This document shows positions 8,788 to 18,800 of a stretch of DNA of 64,000 nt, piece by piece; position 1 is the stretch's first letter; every line of letters begins with the position of its first letter. The stretch is from contig NZ_VOLC01000003.1 in NCBI RefSeq assembly GCF_009797935.1, positions 372,001-436,000 on the forward strand. The letters are read 5' to 3'. The position numbers and the translations under genes were made by a program. Below the pieces are notes generated by a model, which was not told where the DNA came from, searched no databases, and saw only the letters and a program-made list of their open reading frames with translations. The stretch comes from Lunatibacter salilacus. GTDB taxonomy: Bacteria; Bacteroidota; Bacteroidia; Cytophagales; Cyclobacteriaceae.

Positions 8788-9882
8788 ATGTACAAAAAAC
8801 CACTTCTTGCTCTTGCCATTCTATGTGGAATAGGTTGTTCTGGTAACGAAAGCACCACTCAGGAACAACAGGAAAATTTGGACACTACTAGCGTGTCATT
8901 CAGGAATCAGCCTTTGATTGAAAACATGTATACGGCTGATCCTTCTGCCCATGTTTTTGAAGGCAAATTGTATATTTATCCTTCCCATGATGTGGAATCA
9001 GCGGTGGAGGAAGATGATCTAGGATCACATTTCAATATGATGGATTATCATGTGTTCTCCATGGATTCTCCTGACGGGGAAATTACTGACCATGGAAAGG
9101 TGCTTGATATTGCGGATGTTCCCTGGGTTGGCCGGCAGATGTGGGCACCGGATGCTGCGGAAAAAGACGGGAAGTATTACTTTTATTTTCCTGCCAAGGA
9201 TAAGGAAGATGTCTTTCGCCTTGGTGTCGCTGTAGGAGATAGTCCCGCAGGCCCTTTCACTGCTCAACCTGAACCCATGGAAGGCAGTTTCAGTATTGAC
9301 CCCGCGGTCTTTAAAGACGACGACGGTCAACATTATATTTACTGGGGTGGTATTTGGGGTGGTCAACTTCAAAAATGGCGCACTGGGGAATATGTGTCAA
9401 CCGGAGACAGTCCCTCTGCGGATGAACCCGCAGATGATGAACCTGCGATTGCACCGCAAGTAGCTAAGTTAAGCGAAGACATGCTTCAATTTGGTGAATC
9501 TCCAAAAGACGTATTAATTTTAGATCAGGAGGGAAATCCTATTACCGCTGGGGACCATGAAAGACGTTTCTTTGAAGCAGCTTGGATTCACAAGCATAAT
9601 GATGTCTACTACTTTTCCTATTCTACGGGAGATACGCACAATATAGCCTATGCCAGCGGCGATAGTCCTTACGGTCCTTTTACTTATCAAGGTGTACTTC
9701 TTAAACCGGTGCAAGGTTGGACGAACCACCATTCTGTAGTAAAAATGGATGATCAATGGTATGTGTTTTATCACGACACGCAGCTTTCAGGAGAGACGCA
9801 TCTGAGAAATATAAAGATGGCTCCGTTAAACCATCTACCTGATGGTTCTATAGAAGCCGTTGACCCCATGTCGGTAAATTAA
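8788..9882 (+). CDS. GH43 family lipoprotein (arabinofuranosidase or xylosidase type)
   Basis: Five-bladed beta-propeller glycosidase of 364 residues. The lipoprotein signal ends at Cys17 (lipobox GIGC), which predicts membrane anchoring. The family triad is readable: general base Asp51 in YTADPSAH, pKa-modulating Asp171 in SIDPAVF and general acid Glu263 in RRFFEAAW. An acidic low-complexity insert (about residues 203-222) interrupts the propeller. GH43 enzymes remove arabinose from, or trim xylose off, xylan oligosaccharides; which activity applies cannot be read from motifs. It sits between the xylanase and a second GH43, 28 bp from the latter, so these two form an operon. Confidence 0.9.
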   Translation: MYKKPLLALAILCGIGCSGNESTTQEQQENLDTTSVSFRNQPLIENMYTADPSAHVFEGKLYIYPSHDVESAVEEDDLGSHFNMMDYHVFSMDSPDGEITDHGKVLDIADVPWVGRQMWAPDAAEKDGKYYFYFPAKDKEDVFRLGVAVGDSPAGPFTAQPEPMEGSFSIDPAVFKDDDGQHYIYWGGIWGGQLQKWRTGEYVSTGDSPSADEPADDEPAIAPQVAKLSEDMLQFGESPKDVLILDQEGNPITAGDHERRFFEAAWIHKHNDVYYFSYSTGDTHNIAYASGDSPYGPFTYQGVLLKPVQGWTNHHSVVKMDDQWYVFYHDTQLSGETHLRNIKMAPLNHLPDGSIEAVDPMSVN

Positions 9883-9910
9883 TCGGATATTACTTTATAA
9901 AAGCGTAAGG

Positions 9911-11647
9911 ATGAATAACGAAGTAGCCACATTGGGATTGAGTAAAATGAGATTTGGATCAGTAGTAAACGCCTTGGTTGCTATTGCCTTTTTGTTGGTG
10001 TCTTGCAAATCTGGCGAGGAGAATGCCACAAATGAAAACGCTTCCGAAACAGAGACGTTTGAAAATCCAATTCTGCCTGGATTTTATCCGGATCCCAGCG
10101 TTTATCGTGTGGGCGAAAATTATTATCTGGTCAATTCTTCATTTGCCTATTTTCCTGGGGTGCCCATTTTCCAAAGTACTGACTTGGTTAACTGGGTTCA
10201 GTTAGGCCATGTACTGGACCGGCCGGAACAGTTGGATCTGGAAGGACTGGGGATCTCAAGGGGCATTTTTGCGCCTACCATTCAATATCATGAAGGCACC
10301 TATTATATGTTGACAACATTGATAGATAATGGAGGTAATTTTGTCGTTACGGCTACCGATCCAGCCGGCCCATGGAGTAATCCGCATTGGCTACCCACTG
10401 TTAGAGGGATAGATCCGTCACTCTATTTTGATGAAAGTGGCAAATCGTTTGTCATCTATAACGGTGATCCTCCAGGAAGGCCGCTCTATGACGGCCACCG
10501 GGCAATTCGGATGATAGAGTTTGACCTAGCTACATTAAAAACTATTGGAGAAGACAGGGTATTAGTCAATGGAGGAGTAAATATTGATGAAAAGCCTGTT
10601 TGGATAGAAGGGCCGCATATTTTTAAGCGTGGAGAATTTTATTATTTATGTGCTGCTGAAGGGGGTACCAGCGTCAACCATTCCCAGGTTATTTTCCGAA
10701 CGAGGGATTTGAATGATCCCTTTATCCCGTATGAAAATAACCCCATCCTAACCCAAAGGCATATGGATCCAAATCGGGAAAACCCGGTTTCTGCTACGGG
10801 ACATGCAGAACTGGTCCAAACTCAAAATGGAGAATGGTGGGCTACTTTTCTGGCTACACGTCCCTATGACCTTGACGATTCATATAATATTGGTAGAGAA
10901 GTTTTCCTAGCCCCTGTTACTTGGACAGAAGATGACTGGCCGATTATCAATGCCGATTTTGAGGCTGTTCAATTCAGTTATCCTCTCCCTGACCTTCCAA
11001 AGAGCAATCAACCTATGGACTTCCCCAAATCCGGCTCTTTTACGTTGGAAGATAGATTTGATTCAGAAGAGCTGAAACCCTACTGGATGTTTATCCGGGT
11101 TCCAAAAGAAGAATGGTTTTCATTGAGTTCTGATGGGATTGAAATGAAACTCCGGGAGGAAACAGTAGGAGGTACAAGTAATCCATCCTTTATTGGAAGA
11201 AGGCAACAACATCAGGTTGGATATGCCACCACTGATTTGGACTTCTCTCCTAAGGCTCCTGCTGAAAAATCCGGTCTGTTGCTTTTTCAAAATGAGACCC
11301 ACCACCTGCTATTTGGTAAGTCACTTAATGGCGAAGGCGAGGTGGTTTTGGGATTGTGGCAGTCTGATGACAATGGAGAGTTAAATCTTCTGCAGGAGGA
11401 GGTATTGGAGTCAGATGGGAAAATCCAGTTAAAAGTAGTTTTCGACAAAGCCCTTTATAAATTTGAATATCGAACAGCGGTCAGTGAAAATTGGGAAGGA
11501 TTTTATGATTTTGAAGAAGGGACTTTCCTAAGCACCCGTGTTGCGGGGGGATTTGTTGGTGTTGTTATGGGCCCATATGCTTCTTCTTCCGGAGAACCAT
11601 CGTCAAATACGGCGCAATTCAGCCAATTTACCTATTCAGGAGAGTGA
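9911..11647 (+). CDS. GH43 beta-xylosidase-type lipoprotein with C-terminal beta-sandwich
   Basis: Two-domain GH43 enzyme of 578 residues. The signal is of lipoprotein type with Cys32 (FLLVSC). An internal ATG at 9947 would give a more compact signal and may be the real start, although the upstream ATG has an AGG just before it. The catalytic propeller shows Asp61 (FYPDPSV), Asp168 (RGIDPSL) and Glu233 (IEGPHIF). From about residue 345 a concanavalin-like domain follows, typical of beta-xylosidases that release xylose from xylo-oligosaccharides. It probably completes xylanase product degradation in the periplasm. Its stop codon overlaps the start of the degenerate esterase remnant downstream. 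Confidence 0.92.
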   Translation: MNNEVATLGLSKMRFGSVVNALVAIAFLLVSCKSGEENATNENASETETFENPILPGFYPDPSVYRVGENYYLVNSSFAYFPGVPIFQSTDLVNWVQLGHVLDRPEQLDLEGLGISRGIFAPTIQYHEGTYYMLTTLIDNGGNFVVTATDPAGPWSNPHWLPTVRGIDPSLYFDESGKSFVIYNGDPPGRPLYDGHRAIRMIEFDLATLKTIGEDRVLVNGGVNIDEKPVWIEGPHIFKRGEFYYLCAAEGGTSVNHSQVIFRTRDLNDPFIPYENNPILTQRHMDPNRENPVSATGHAELVQTQNGEWWATFLATRPYDLDDSYNIGREVFLAPVTWTEDDWPIINADFEAVQFSYPLPDLPKSNQPMDFPKSGSFTLEDRFDSEELKPYWMFIRVPKEEWFSLSSDGIEMKLREETVGGTSNPSFIGRRQQHQVGYATTDLDFSPKAPAEKSGLLLFQNETHHLLFGKSLNGEGEVVLGLWQSDDNGELNLLQEEVLESDGKIQLKVVFDKALYKFEYRTAVSENWEGFYDFEEGTFLSTRVAGGFVGVVMGPYASSSGEPSSNTAQFSQFTYSGE

Positions 11648-11916
11648 TAGTAACGCCAAGCTTGAATTTTATTTACAGTTCAAGCTGGCTTCCATATTTT
11701 AGGAAGCTGTGGCAGGTAAAAGACGGTGTTTATCAATGGGTGATAGCGGTGATTCTGGGAGAGATGATTGTTTTGGATGTCAGCAAGGTTACTGCGCCTT
11801 TGACGGTCAGGTATGGATGGGCGCATAATCCGGGGAAAGCCAATTTGGTTATTAGGGAGGGGTTGCCTGCTTCGCCTTTTGAAAAGGTGGTTCAGGGTAA
11901 TGATAAAAATAACTAA
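11644..11916 (+). pseudogene. C-terminal remnant of a sialate O-acetylesterase-like gene
   Basis: The 90-codon frame has no start signal of its own and no complete domain. Its second half reads like the extreme C terminus of SGNH-type sialate O-acetylesterases: an alternating strand, then LTVRYGWAHNP, then GLPASPF near the end. The catalytic Ser, Asp and His regions are missing. Such esterases often accompany GH10 and GH43 genes, where they remove acetyl groups from xylan. The simplest reading is a deletion that removed most of the gene and left its 3' end fused to the tail of the GH43 gene (inference). A short translated relic cannot be excluded. Confidence 0.65.
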
Positions 11917-12491
11917 GTGTTACTTTTTTTAATACTCTAATGAGATGATAGGGTCAAATTCACAATACAAGTAAAAATAGCACAAAGAATTGTTTGATTT
12001 CAAATTCACTGGTTGATTTTCAGGTAGCCCAAATTTAAGGTCGAATTGTATATTCTATATGAACTCGTTTGACATATTTAATGTCCATTTGGTGTGACTT
12101 CTGCATTCTTCTTTTCTCAAAACATAAAGGTTTATTGTTTAAAAACAATGAGTTAGGTAAAAGCAATTTTTTTATAAATTTAGAAAAAAATAATAATGGA
12201 ATTAGATGAGGATTTTTTTTCTTCCAGAAAGAGTTTAAGCCGAAAAATCAACATGTTTTTTGTTTTGCTAGAGGCTCATTGAATGTAAGAGGATCTTTTT
12301 CTATTTCCTTTTTTCAAGTTGACTCTGAAAAAAGCACCTAATCGAATCACGAGGGTGATTCCGTCGGATATGGTTCTAACCTGGCAATATATTCTGTTTT
12401 GATTCTTGAATATATTTTATTAATATCTCATTCCCCAATATCCCAGATTCTTTACCAATTCAGGATTATTGGTAAGCCAAATATTTGAGAT
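11917..12491. other. Intergenic region without recognised gene
   Basis: About 575 AT-rich bases follow the esterase remnant. No convincing open frame, RNA gene or strong terminator was found. The stretch may include decayed sequence from the same deletion that created the remnant, but nothing in it could be aligned by eye. Confidence 0.4.
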
Positions 12492-12545
12492 CTATTTCGG
12501 CCGTAGGCCATATTTCCACTCTATTTCAGCCGTAGGCTATATTTC
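12492..12545. repeat. Two 25-bp direct repeats, each with a small hairpin
   Basis: Copies at 12492-12516 and 12521-12545 (29-base period) differ at two positions only. Each contains a 4-bp stem around GTA: GGCC/GGCC in the first and AGCC/GGCT in the second. The two differences are compensatory and keep the stem paired. The repeats lie just past the tRNA terminator on the tRNA strand. Confidence 0.65.
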
Positions 12546-12562
12546 TTTTTCTTCCAACCCCA

Positions 12563-12593
12563 AAACCAAAAAAGGGCGTATCTAGACGCCCTT
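12563..12593 (-). terminator. Terminator of tRNA-Gln
   Basis: AAGGGCGT (12572-12579) pairs with ACGCCCTT (12586-12593) in an 8-bp stem with a 6-base loop. On the minus strand this hairpin is followed by a run of six T and more T-rich sequence. It sits 23 bases past the tRNA 3' end. Confidence 0.85.
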
Positions 12594-12615
12594 CGTTGAT
12601 GTACTTCTTAAATTG

Positions 12616-12688
12616 TTGACCGACCAGGGCTCGAACCTGGACTCTTCTGAACCAAAATCAGACGTGTTGCCAGTTACACCATCGGTCA
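12616..12688 (-). tRNA. tRNA-Gln (anticodon UUG)
   Basis: A complete 73-nt cloverleaf on the minus strand. The acceptor stem pairs TGACCGA with TCGGTCA, the discriminator base is A, the anticodon stem is TCTGA/TCAGA around a loop with anticodon TTG (reads CAA), and the T-arm contains GTTCGAGCC. The 3' CCA is not encoded and would be added by the CCA-adding enzyme, as is common in this phylum. It is a single-gene unit with its own promoter and terminator. Confidence 0.95.
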
Positions 12689-12716
12689 ATTTTGATCCCC
12701 TTTTTTTAAGGTGTCA

Positions 12717-12748
12717 CAAATGTAGGCGTACTTTTTTTTTAATGCAAA
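12717..12748 (-). promoter_or_regulatory. Promoter of tRNA-Gln
   Basis: On the minus strand, TTTG (complement of 12745-12748), a 20-base spacer and TACATTTG (complement of 12717-12724) match the Bacteroidota consensus. Transcription would begin about 20 bases before the tRNA 5' end. Confidence 0.65.
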
Positions 12749-13031
12749 TCTAAACCCAATCATTTCCCGTGTTTTTTTTCCAGACCGACTACGGATATGG
12801 AATTTTTTCGCCACCTGATCAAATAATATCATAATAATCAGTCATTTATTTTGAGGGATTCCAAAAATAATCTTTTTTCACCCCTACGGTAAATAATTCC
12901 AGTTTTGGACGTTAACCAATAATTTGACCATATAACACCTCTTTTTTGCTCTGACATAATTTAAATAGTTCTGTATCTTTCAAGGTCCCAACTTGCAAAC
13001 AAATAAGGATTTATTATCTAATATCAATTTC

Positions 13032-15782
13032 ATGCTTAAGCTTATTTGTCCCATTATTTTGGCTCTTGTTTTTTCATCGTCTTTGTATGCTCAGGAAACC
13101 TTCAAAGGAAAAGTTATCGACAAACAAAGCAAGGAGGAGCTCTTTGGCTCCTATGTTTTTCTGAAAACAGACGATGGAGAAACCCTAAGTTCCACATTTA
13201 CGGATTTTGACGGCACCTTTACCATCAAAAAGCCTAGCCAGTCTGAATTTGTGGTGGAAATCTCTTTTATTGGTTACAAACCATTTGCGCTGAAAACCAC
13301 GGCACCTGCTAACAATGATCTGGGGACCTTTGAAATAGAAAGTGATGGACAGGAATTGGAAACCTTTGAGATATCAGCCGATGCACTCGGCGGGGAAGTA
13401 AGGGGGGATACGGTTGCTTTTAATGCGGCGGCTTTTAAAACTAGACCTGAGGCAGATGCGGATGAATTGGTTCGAAAAATGCCGGGTGTAGTCATCCAAA
13501 ACGGCGTTATTCAGGTTCAGGGAGAAGAGGTGATGGAAATATTGGTAGACGGCAGACCGTTTTTCGGTGATAATCCGGCCGCAGCCCTTAAAAACCTTCC
13601 TGCCGAAGTCATTGAAAGAGTGGAGTTTTTAGACAGAAAGAGTGACGAGGCTCAACTGACGGGCTTTGATGACGGGGAAACTGTTAAGACAATCAATATC
13701 ATAACAAAACCCGACAGACGGGCGGGTAGATTTGGGAAGTTCTATGGGGGGTATGGAACGGACAACAATTACCTGGCAGGTGGAAACATGAACTTCTTTA
13801 ACGGTGCCCGAAGGCTTTCCATATTGGGTCTGAGTAACAATATCAATCAGCAAAACTTTGGATCTGACGAATTGGGGGATTTGGAAGGCGATGATAGCCG
13901 TAGAGGCGGAGGATCAGACCTTACCGTGGGTAATTTGCCCGGCGTCACAACTACCAATGCCATTGGTGCGAACTTCTCTGACGAATACTTGGACGAGAAA
14001 TTAAAATTGACGGGAAGTTACCTATTCAATAACCGGGACAACGTGCTAAATACAACCTCATCGAGGGAATATATTTTGCCTAATGACAGCCTGCAACTGT
14101 ACAACGAGTCGAGGCTAAATCAAACAAATACAGAAAGTCACCGGATGAATTTTAGAATTGACTACAACATCACTGAAAGGCATGCGATCATATTGCGACC
14201 TCGATTTGGATATGATAAAAGCAGCTCTGTAAATATCCGGGATGCCATTAACCTTTTTGATGCGCAAAACCCTATTAGCAGAAATAATAATACAACAGAA
14301 AATAACAGGGAATCCATGAATTTTGGAAATTCCCTGATTTACCGATATAAGTTTGCCAAAGAAGGAAGGGTACTCTCCACTAGTTTGAATACCAGCGTCT
14401 ACGACAGCAGAAGCTATTCGGATTTGGTTGCAGTGAACGAAAATTATCAAAATTCAAATATTGACAGCCTTATACAGTTTAGAGACAACGGCTACAACAG
14501 CACATCTTACAGAGCCCGAGTAAGCTATTTTGAGCCATTAAGTGAAAAATCCAACCTTCGGGTAAACTACAGCATTTCAAATAACCTTTCGGATACGGAA
14601 CGAATCGTAACCTCCCGGGAGCAGGAGACAGCATTGGTTTCTCTGGATACTGCGCTTTCCAATCAGTTTGAAAACATGTACCTATCACAGTATGCCGGTG
14701 TAGGGTATAGCTATCGGTCCGATAAGATGTCGGTATATTCGAATTTAAACCTACAGTCGGCAAAAATCGACAGTGACAGGATTTTTCCTGGATTTGAAAA
14801 TACACAACGCAACTTTACCAACTTGCTTCCACGGGTTGTAGTAAACTACCAATTTAACGAGTTGAGCAATATGCGGATTGACTACAACACCAGTACTACA
14901 GCTCCTACCATCCGGCAGCTTCAGGACGTCATCAGCAATGCCAACCCACTCCAACTTTCTAATGGAAATCCGGACTTGAATCAAGAGTACAGCCATCGTT
15001 TGTTTACGCGTTACCGTAGGATCAACCCGGAAACGAATAAGTCACTTATGCTATTCCTTTATGGGAATCTCCGAAGGGATTTTATAGGAAATGAAACGTT
15101 TGTTGCCAATCGGGACACCCTAATTCAGGGTGAGGTGTTGCTTCCTCAGGGGGGGCAGTTCAGCCGGCCAGTTAACTTGGATGATTATTGGTATGTCAGG
15201 GCCTACGCTAGTTATGGATTTCCGCTACGCTTTATGAAGAGCAACTTGAGTGTAAATACAGGCTTACGGATGAATAACCGCCCGGGAATCATTAACGGTG
15301 AATATAATTTCAACCGAAACACAGGCATTTCTCAGGGCATCAACCTAAGTAGCAATATCAACGAACGAATTGACTTCAACCTGTCCTCAACCGGAAATTA
15401 TAATATCGTCCGAAGCAGTTTGCAGCAGGAGCTTTCAAACAACTTCTACACGCATAATACCCGAATGGATTTGTTCTGGAATTTCGCGGGTGGCTTCTTT
15501 GTAGGCAACAGTGTAAACCACCTCGTATATTCCGGTTTGGGGGAAGATTTTGATCAATCCATATTATTGGTCAACTTGGAAATGGGCTATAGAATACCTC
15601 CTTCCAAAAAGGCGGAGGTTAAGCTGACAGTTTTTGACTTAATGAATCAGAATACCAGTATCGACCGAAACGTTACGGATGTTTTTGTGGAAAATGTCCG
15701 TACTCAGGTTCTTCGTCAGTTTTTTATGCTTACAGTTACCTACAACCTTCGAAGGTTTGGTGGGTATAGTATGAATATGTAA
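13032..15782 (+). CDS. TonB-dependent-receptor-like outer membrane beta-barrel protein
   Basis: Large outer-membrane protein of 916 residues from the ATG at 13032. An in-frame TTG 39 bases upstream is less likely, because the ATG starts a clean signal peptide ending at LYAQ. After the signal come a carboxypeptidase-regulatory-like domain (about 25-110, beginning FKGKVIDKQSKEELFGSYVF), a plug region (with VDGRPFFGD and a VEFLDRKSDE segment) and a long C-terminal barrel rich in alternating aromatic strands, as in the 'outer membrane protein beta-barrel' family. No SusD-like partner is adjacent and no TonB box was recognised. The substrate is unknown, and its link to the xylan locus is doubtful because the tRNA unit lies between them. 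Confidence 0.88.
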   Translation: MLKLICPIILALVFSSSLYAQETFKGKVIDKQSKEELFGSYVFLKTDDGETLSSTFTDFDGTFTIKKPSQSEFVVEISFIGYKPFALKTTAPANNDLGTFEIESDGQELETFEISADALGGEVRGDTVAFNAAAFKTRPEADADELVRKMPGVVIQNGVIQVQGEEVMEILVDGRPFFGDNPAAALKNLPAEVIERVEFLDRKSDEAQLTGFDDGETVKTINIITKPDRRAGRFGKFYGGYGTDNNYLAGGNMNFFNGARRLSILGLSNNINQQNFGSDELGDLEGDDSRRGGGSDLTVGNLPGVTTTNAIGANFSDEYLDEKLKLTGSYLFNNRDNVLNTTSSREYILPNDSLQLYNESRLNQTNTESHRMNFRIDYNITERHAIILRPRFGYDKSSSVNIRDAINLFDAQNPISRNNNTTENNRESMNFGNSLIYRYKFAKEGRVLSTSLNTSVYDSRSYSDLVAVNENYQNSNIDSLIQFRDNGYNSTSYRARVSYFEPLSEKSNLRVNYSISNNLSDTERIVTSREQETALVSLDTALSNQFENMYLSQYAGVGYSYRSDKMSVYSNLNLQSAKIDSDRIFPGFENTQRNFTNLLPRVVVNYQFNELSNMRIDYNTSTTAPTIRQLQDVISNANPLQLSNGNPDLNQEYSHRLFTRYRRINPETNKSLMLFLYGNLRRDFIGNETFVANRDTLIQGEVLLPQGGQFSRPVNLDDYWYVRAYASYGFPLRFMKSNLSVNTGLRMNNRPGIINGEYNFNRNTGISQGINLSSNINERIDFNLSSTGNYNIVRSSLQQELSNNFYTHNTRMDLFWNFAGGFFVGNSVNHLVYSGLGEDFDQSILLVNLEMGYRIPPSKKAEVKLTVFDLMNQNTSIDRNVTDVFVENVRTQVLRQFFMLTVTYNLRRFGGYSMNM

Positions 15783-15792
15783 TAAAATGTAA

Positions 15793-15830
15793 AGACCTGG
15801 CAGGTTTTTAAAACCTGCCAGGTCTCTTTT
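15793..15830. terminator. Bidirectional terminator between convergent genes
   Basis: A perfect 15-bp inverted repeat, AGACCTGGCAGGTTT (15793-15807) with its complement at 15811-15825 and a 3-base loop. It is followed by CTTTT on the plus strand and by TTTACATTTT on the minus strand. It serves the receptor gene and purL. Confidence 0.85.
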
Positions 15831-15833
15831 CAA

Positions 15834-18800
15834 TTAGCTATTCCGAGAAGCAACCCAATTCCTAGCATTGATAAATGCTTCGATCCAAGGGGAAATTTCC
15901 TCGTCTTTTCTTTCACGTGGATAATGGGGCCAATTCCAAGAAAAGATAGATCGCTCAATATGGGGCATAATGGCTAAATGCCGCCCATCAGCGGAAACGA
16001 TTCCAGCCGTAGCAAAGTCTGATCCGTTTGGATTACCTGGATAGGCCTCATAGCTGTACTTCATAGCGATGTCATAGCTTTCTATTGATTGGGGAAGACT
16101 GAATTTCCCTTCTCCATGCGCCACCCAAACTCCAAGCCGTTGCCCTCCAAGTGATCCGAACATCACGGATTTGTTTTCTGGAATAGTGACGTTGACAAAG
16201 GCAGATTCAAACTTGTGACTTTCATTGTGCAGCATTCTTGGCTGCTTGTCGTGCTCGGGATATACCAATCCCAACTCCACCATAAGTTGACACCCATTGC
16301 AAACGCCCAGACTGAGGGTGTTGGGTCGATTGTAGAAATTGTCCAAGGCCCGCTTGGCTTTGTCGTTATAGAGAAAGGCTCCAGCCCATCCTTTGGCAGA
16401 GCCCAAGACATCGGAATTGGAAAATCCGCCGACAAATACAATAAGCTGTACATCCTCCAAATTCTCAGCACCGGATATCAGGTCAGTCATATGGACATCC
16501 TTCACATCAAACCCAGCCAACCATAAGGCATAAGCCATTTCCCGGTCTCCATTCACTCCTTTTTCCCGTATAATCGCTGCCTGGGTACCGGAAGGTGTCG
16601 CTCGATAAGGATCGAGACCTATTGCACTCAACCTTCCTAGCCAGTTTTTGCCAAATGAATATGAAAGGGGCTGCTGCGCAAAATTTTCCTTTCGCATTTT
16701 TGCCAATTTTTCCCCACTTTGCTTTCTATCCAGCAGATACGAAGAAAGAAACCAATTTTCCCGGTATGAATTTACATCTAGGGAGATTTCTTCACCGTCG
16801 AACCTGACAAGGGCATCCTGAGTAACTTTGGCAATGATTTCAGCTTTTATTCCTTCTTGGTTTAGTAAATTTATAGCTTCGCCTCCGGCTTCCACTTGTA
16901 AAACTACACCTGGATTTTCTGAAAATAAAGTTTGGACAGGGTCGGAGCCTAGGAATTTTTCCTTGAGTAGAAGACCAGCATTTTCCGTAGGAAAACACAT
17001 TTCAAGTAACGTAGTGATCAATCCGCCAGATGAGATATCGTGACCTGCTAAAATCAACCCTTTTTCTACCAGCGTTTGGACGGTTGAAAAGGCCTTTGCA
17101 AAATATGCTGCATCCTTGATATCCGGAACCTCGTTCCCTACTTGGTTAAGTACCTGCGCGAGGCTACTACCGCCAAGTTTTAAATCATCACTTGAAAAAT
17201 CAATCAAAACTAATACACTTCCGGAAACGGGAGTTAAATCCGGAGAAACGGTTTTTCTAATGTCAGCACATTCCCCTACAGTAGAGATAATCACTGTTCC
17301 CGGTGAGTAAACAGTTTGCCCCCCGGGATACTTTTGGGTCATAGACAAAGAATCCTTTCCGGTAGGAATATTAACGCCCAGTGCTATGGCGAATTCGCTG
17401 GTTGCTTTTACCGCTTGATAAAGTCGGTAGTTTTCTCCCGGGTTTTTGGCGGGCCACATCCAATTGGCACTTAGGGAAACCCCTTGTAACCCGTCTGTGA
17501 GGGGTGCCCAAATCAAATTCGTCAATGACTCCGCAATGGCCAGCCTGGAACCAATTTCCGGATCCGACAAGGCGGCTACCGGAGCATGTCCAATTGAGGT
17601 GGCAATGCCTTTATTACTTGTGAAGTCCAGGGCCATTACAGCCACATTATTTAGAGGGACTTGGATGGCTCCGGTACTTTGTTGGGTAGCTACCCGGCCG
17701 GTTACAGAGCGGTCCACTTTGTTGGTTAGCCAGTCTTTGCAGGCTACTGCTTCCAGTTGAAGTACATCGACCAGGTAGCTAATCCAGTTTTCTTTTTCAT
17801 AGGATAGGGGAGGGAATGCCTGCGTTGGTTTTTGATCCTCCAGAATCGTTTTGGGTGAGGATCCAAACATATGTGCTAGGTTCCAGTCCACCGGCTTCTC
17901 TCCGGTACTTTCATTTTCAAATTTGAAATGCATATCCCCGGTAGTCTCCCCGACATCATAAATAGGTGCTCGTTCCCTATCCGCAATCCGCTTTAATGTT
18001 GGTAGATCCTCAGGCTTCACGACCAGCCCCATGCGTTCTTGGGATTCGTTGCCGATGATTTCTTTGGCAGACAGGGTTGGATCTCCCACTGGGAGTTTAT
18101 TTAAATAAATGGTACCACCTGTTTCTTCCACCAGTTCGGAGAGACAATTTAAGTGTCCTCCTGCACCATGGTCATGAATGGAGACAATAGGGTTATCATT
18201 GCTTTCAGCCATGGCTCGTATCACATTGGCGACCCTTTTTTGCATTTCGGGATTGGACCGTTGGATGGCATTAAGTTCGATGGCATTGCTGAATTGGCCG
18301 GTATCTACGGAAGACACCGCACTTCCACCCATCCCAATCCGGTAATTGTCACCTCCCATTACAACGATTCTATCACCTTTTCCAGGTTTTCTTTTCAGGC
18401 TATAGGGAGCTTTGGTAAATCCAACTCCACCTGCGAGCATGATTACCTTATCAAAACCAAATTCCTTGTCCCCTTCTTGGTGTTCAAAGGTTAGCACACT
18501 TCCGCAGATCAGTGGTTGGCCAAACTTATTTCCAAAGTCACTGGCACCGTTGGAAGCTTTGATCAGGATATCCTCCGGAGTCTGGTAGAGCCATTTTCTG
18601 GAAGGGAGGTTTTTTTCCCAATTTCTGTCCGGTTCGGTTCGGGGATAGGCCGTCATGTACACAGCCGTTCCTGCCAGCGGAATAGAGGCGGTACCGCCAG
18701 CCAATCTGTCCCTGATTTCACCCCCGGCTCCGGTAGCGGCTCCATTGAACGGCTCCACGGTAGTGGGGAAATTGTGCGTTTCGGCTTTTAAGGAAAGGAC

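Noticed and set aside
13032-15782. Receptor as the SusC partner of the xylan locus
   Set aside because: It lacks a SusD neighbour, is separated by a tRNA unit and a gene-free kilobase, and belongs to the OMP beta-barrel type rather than the SusC type.
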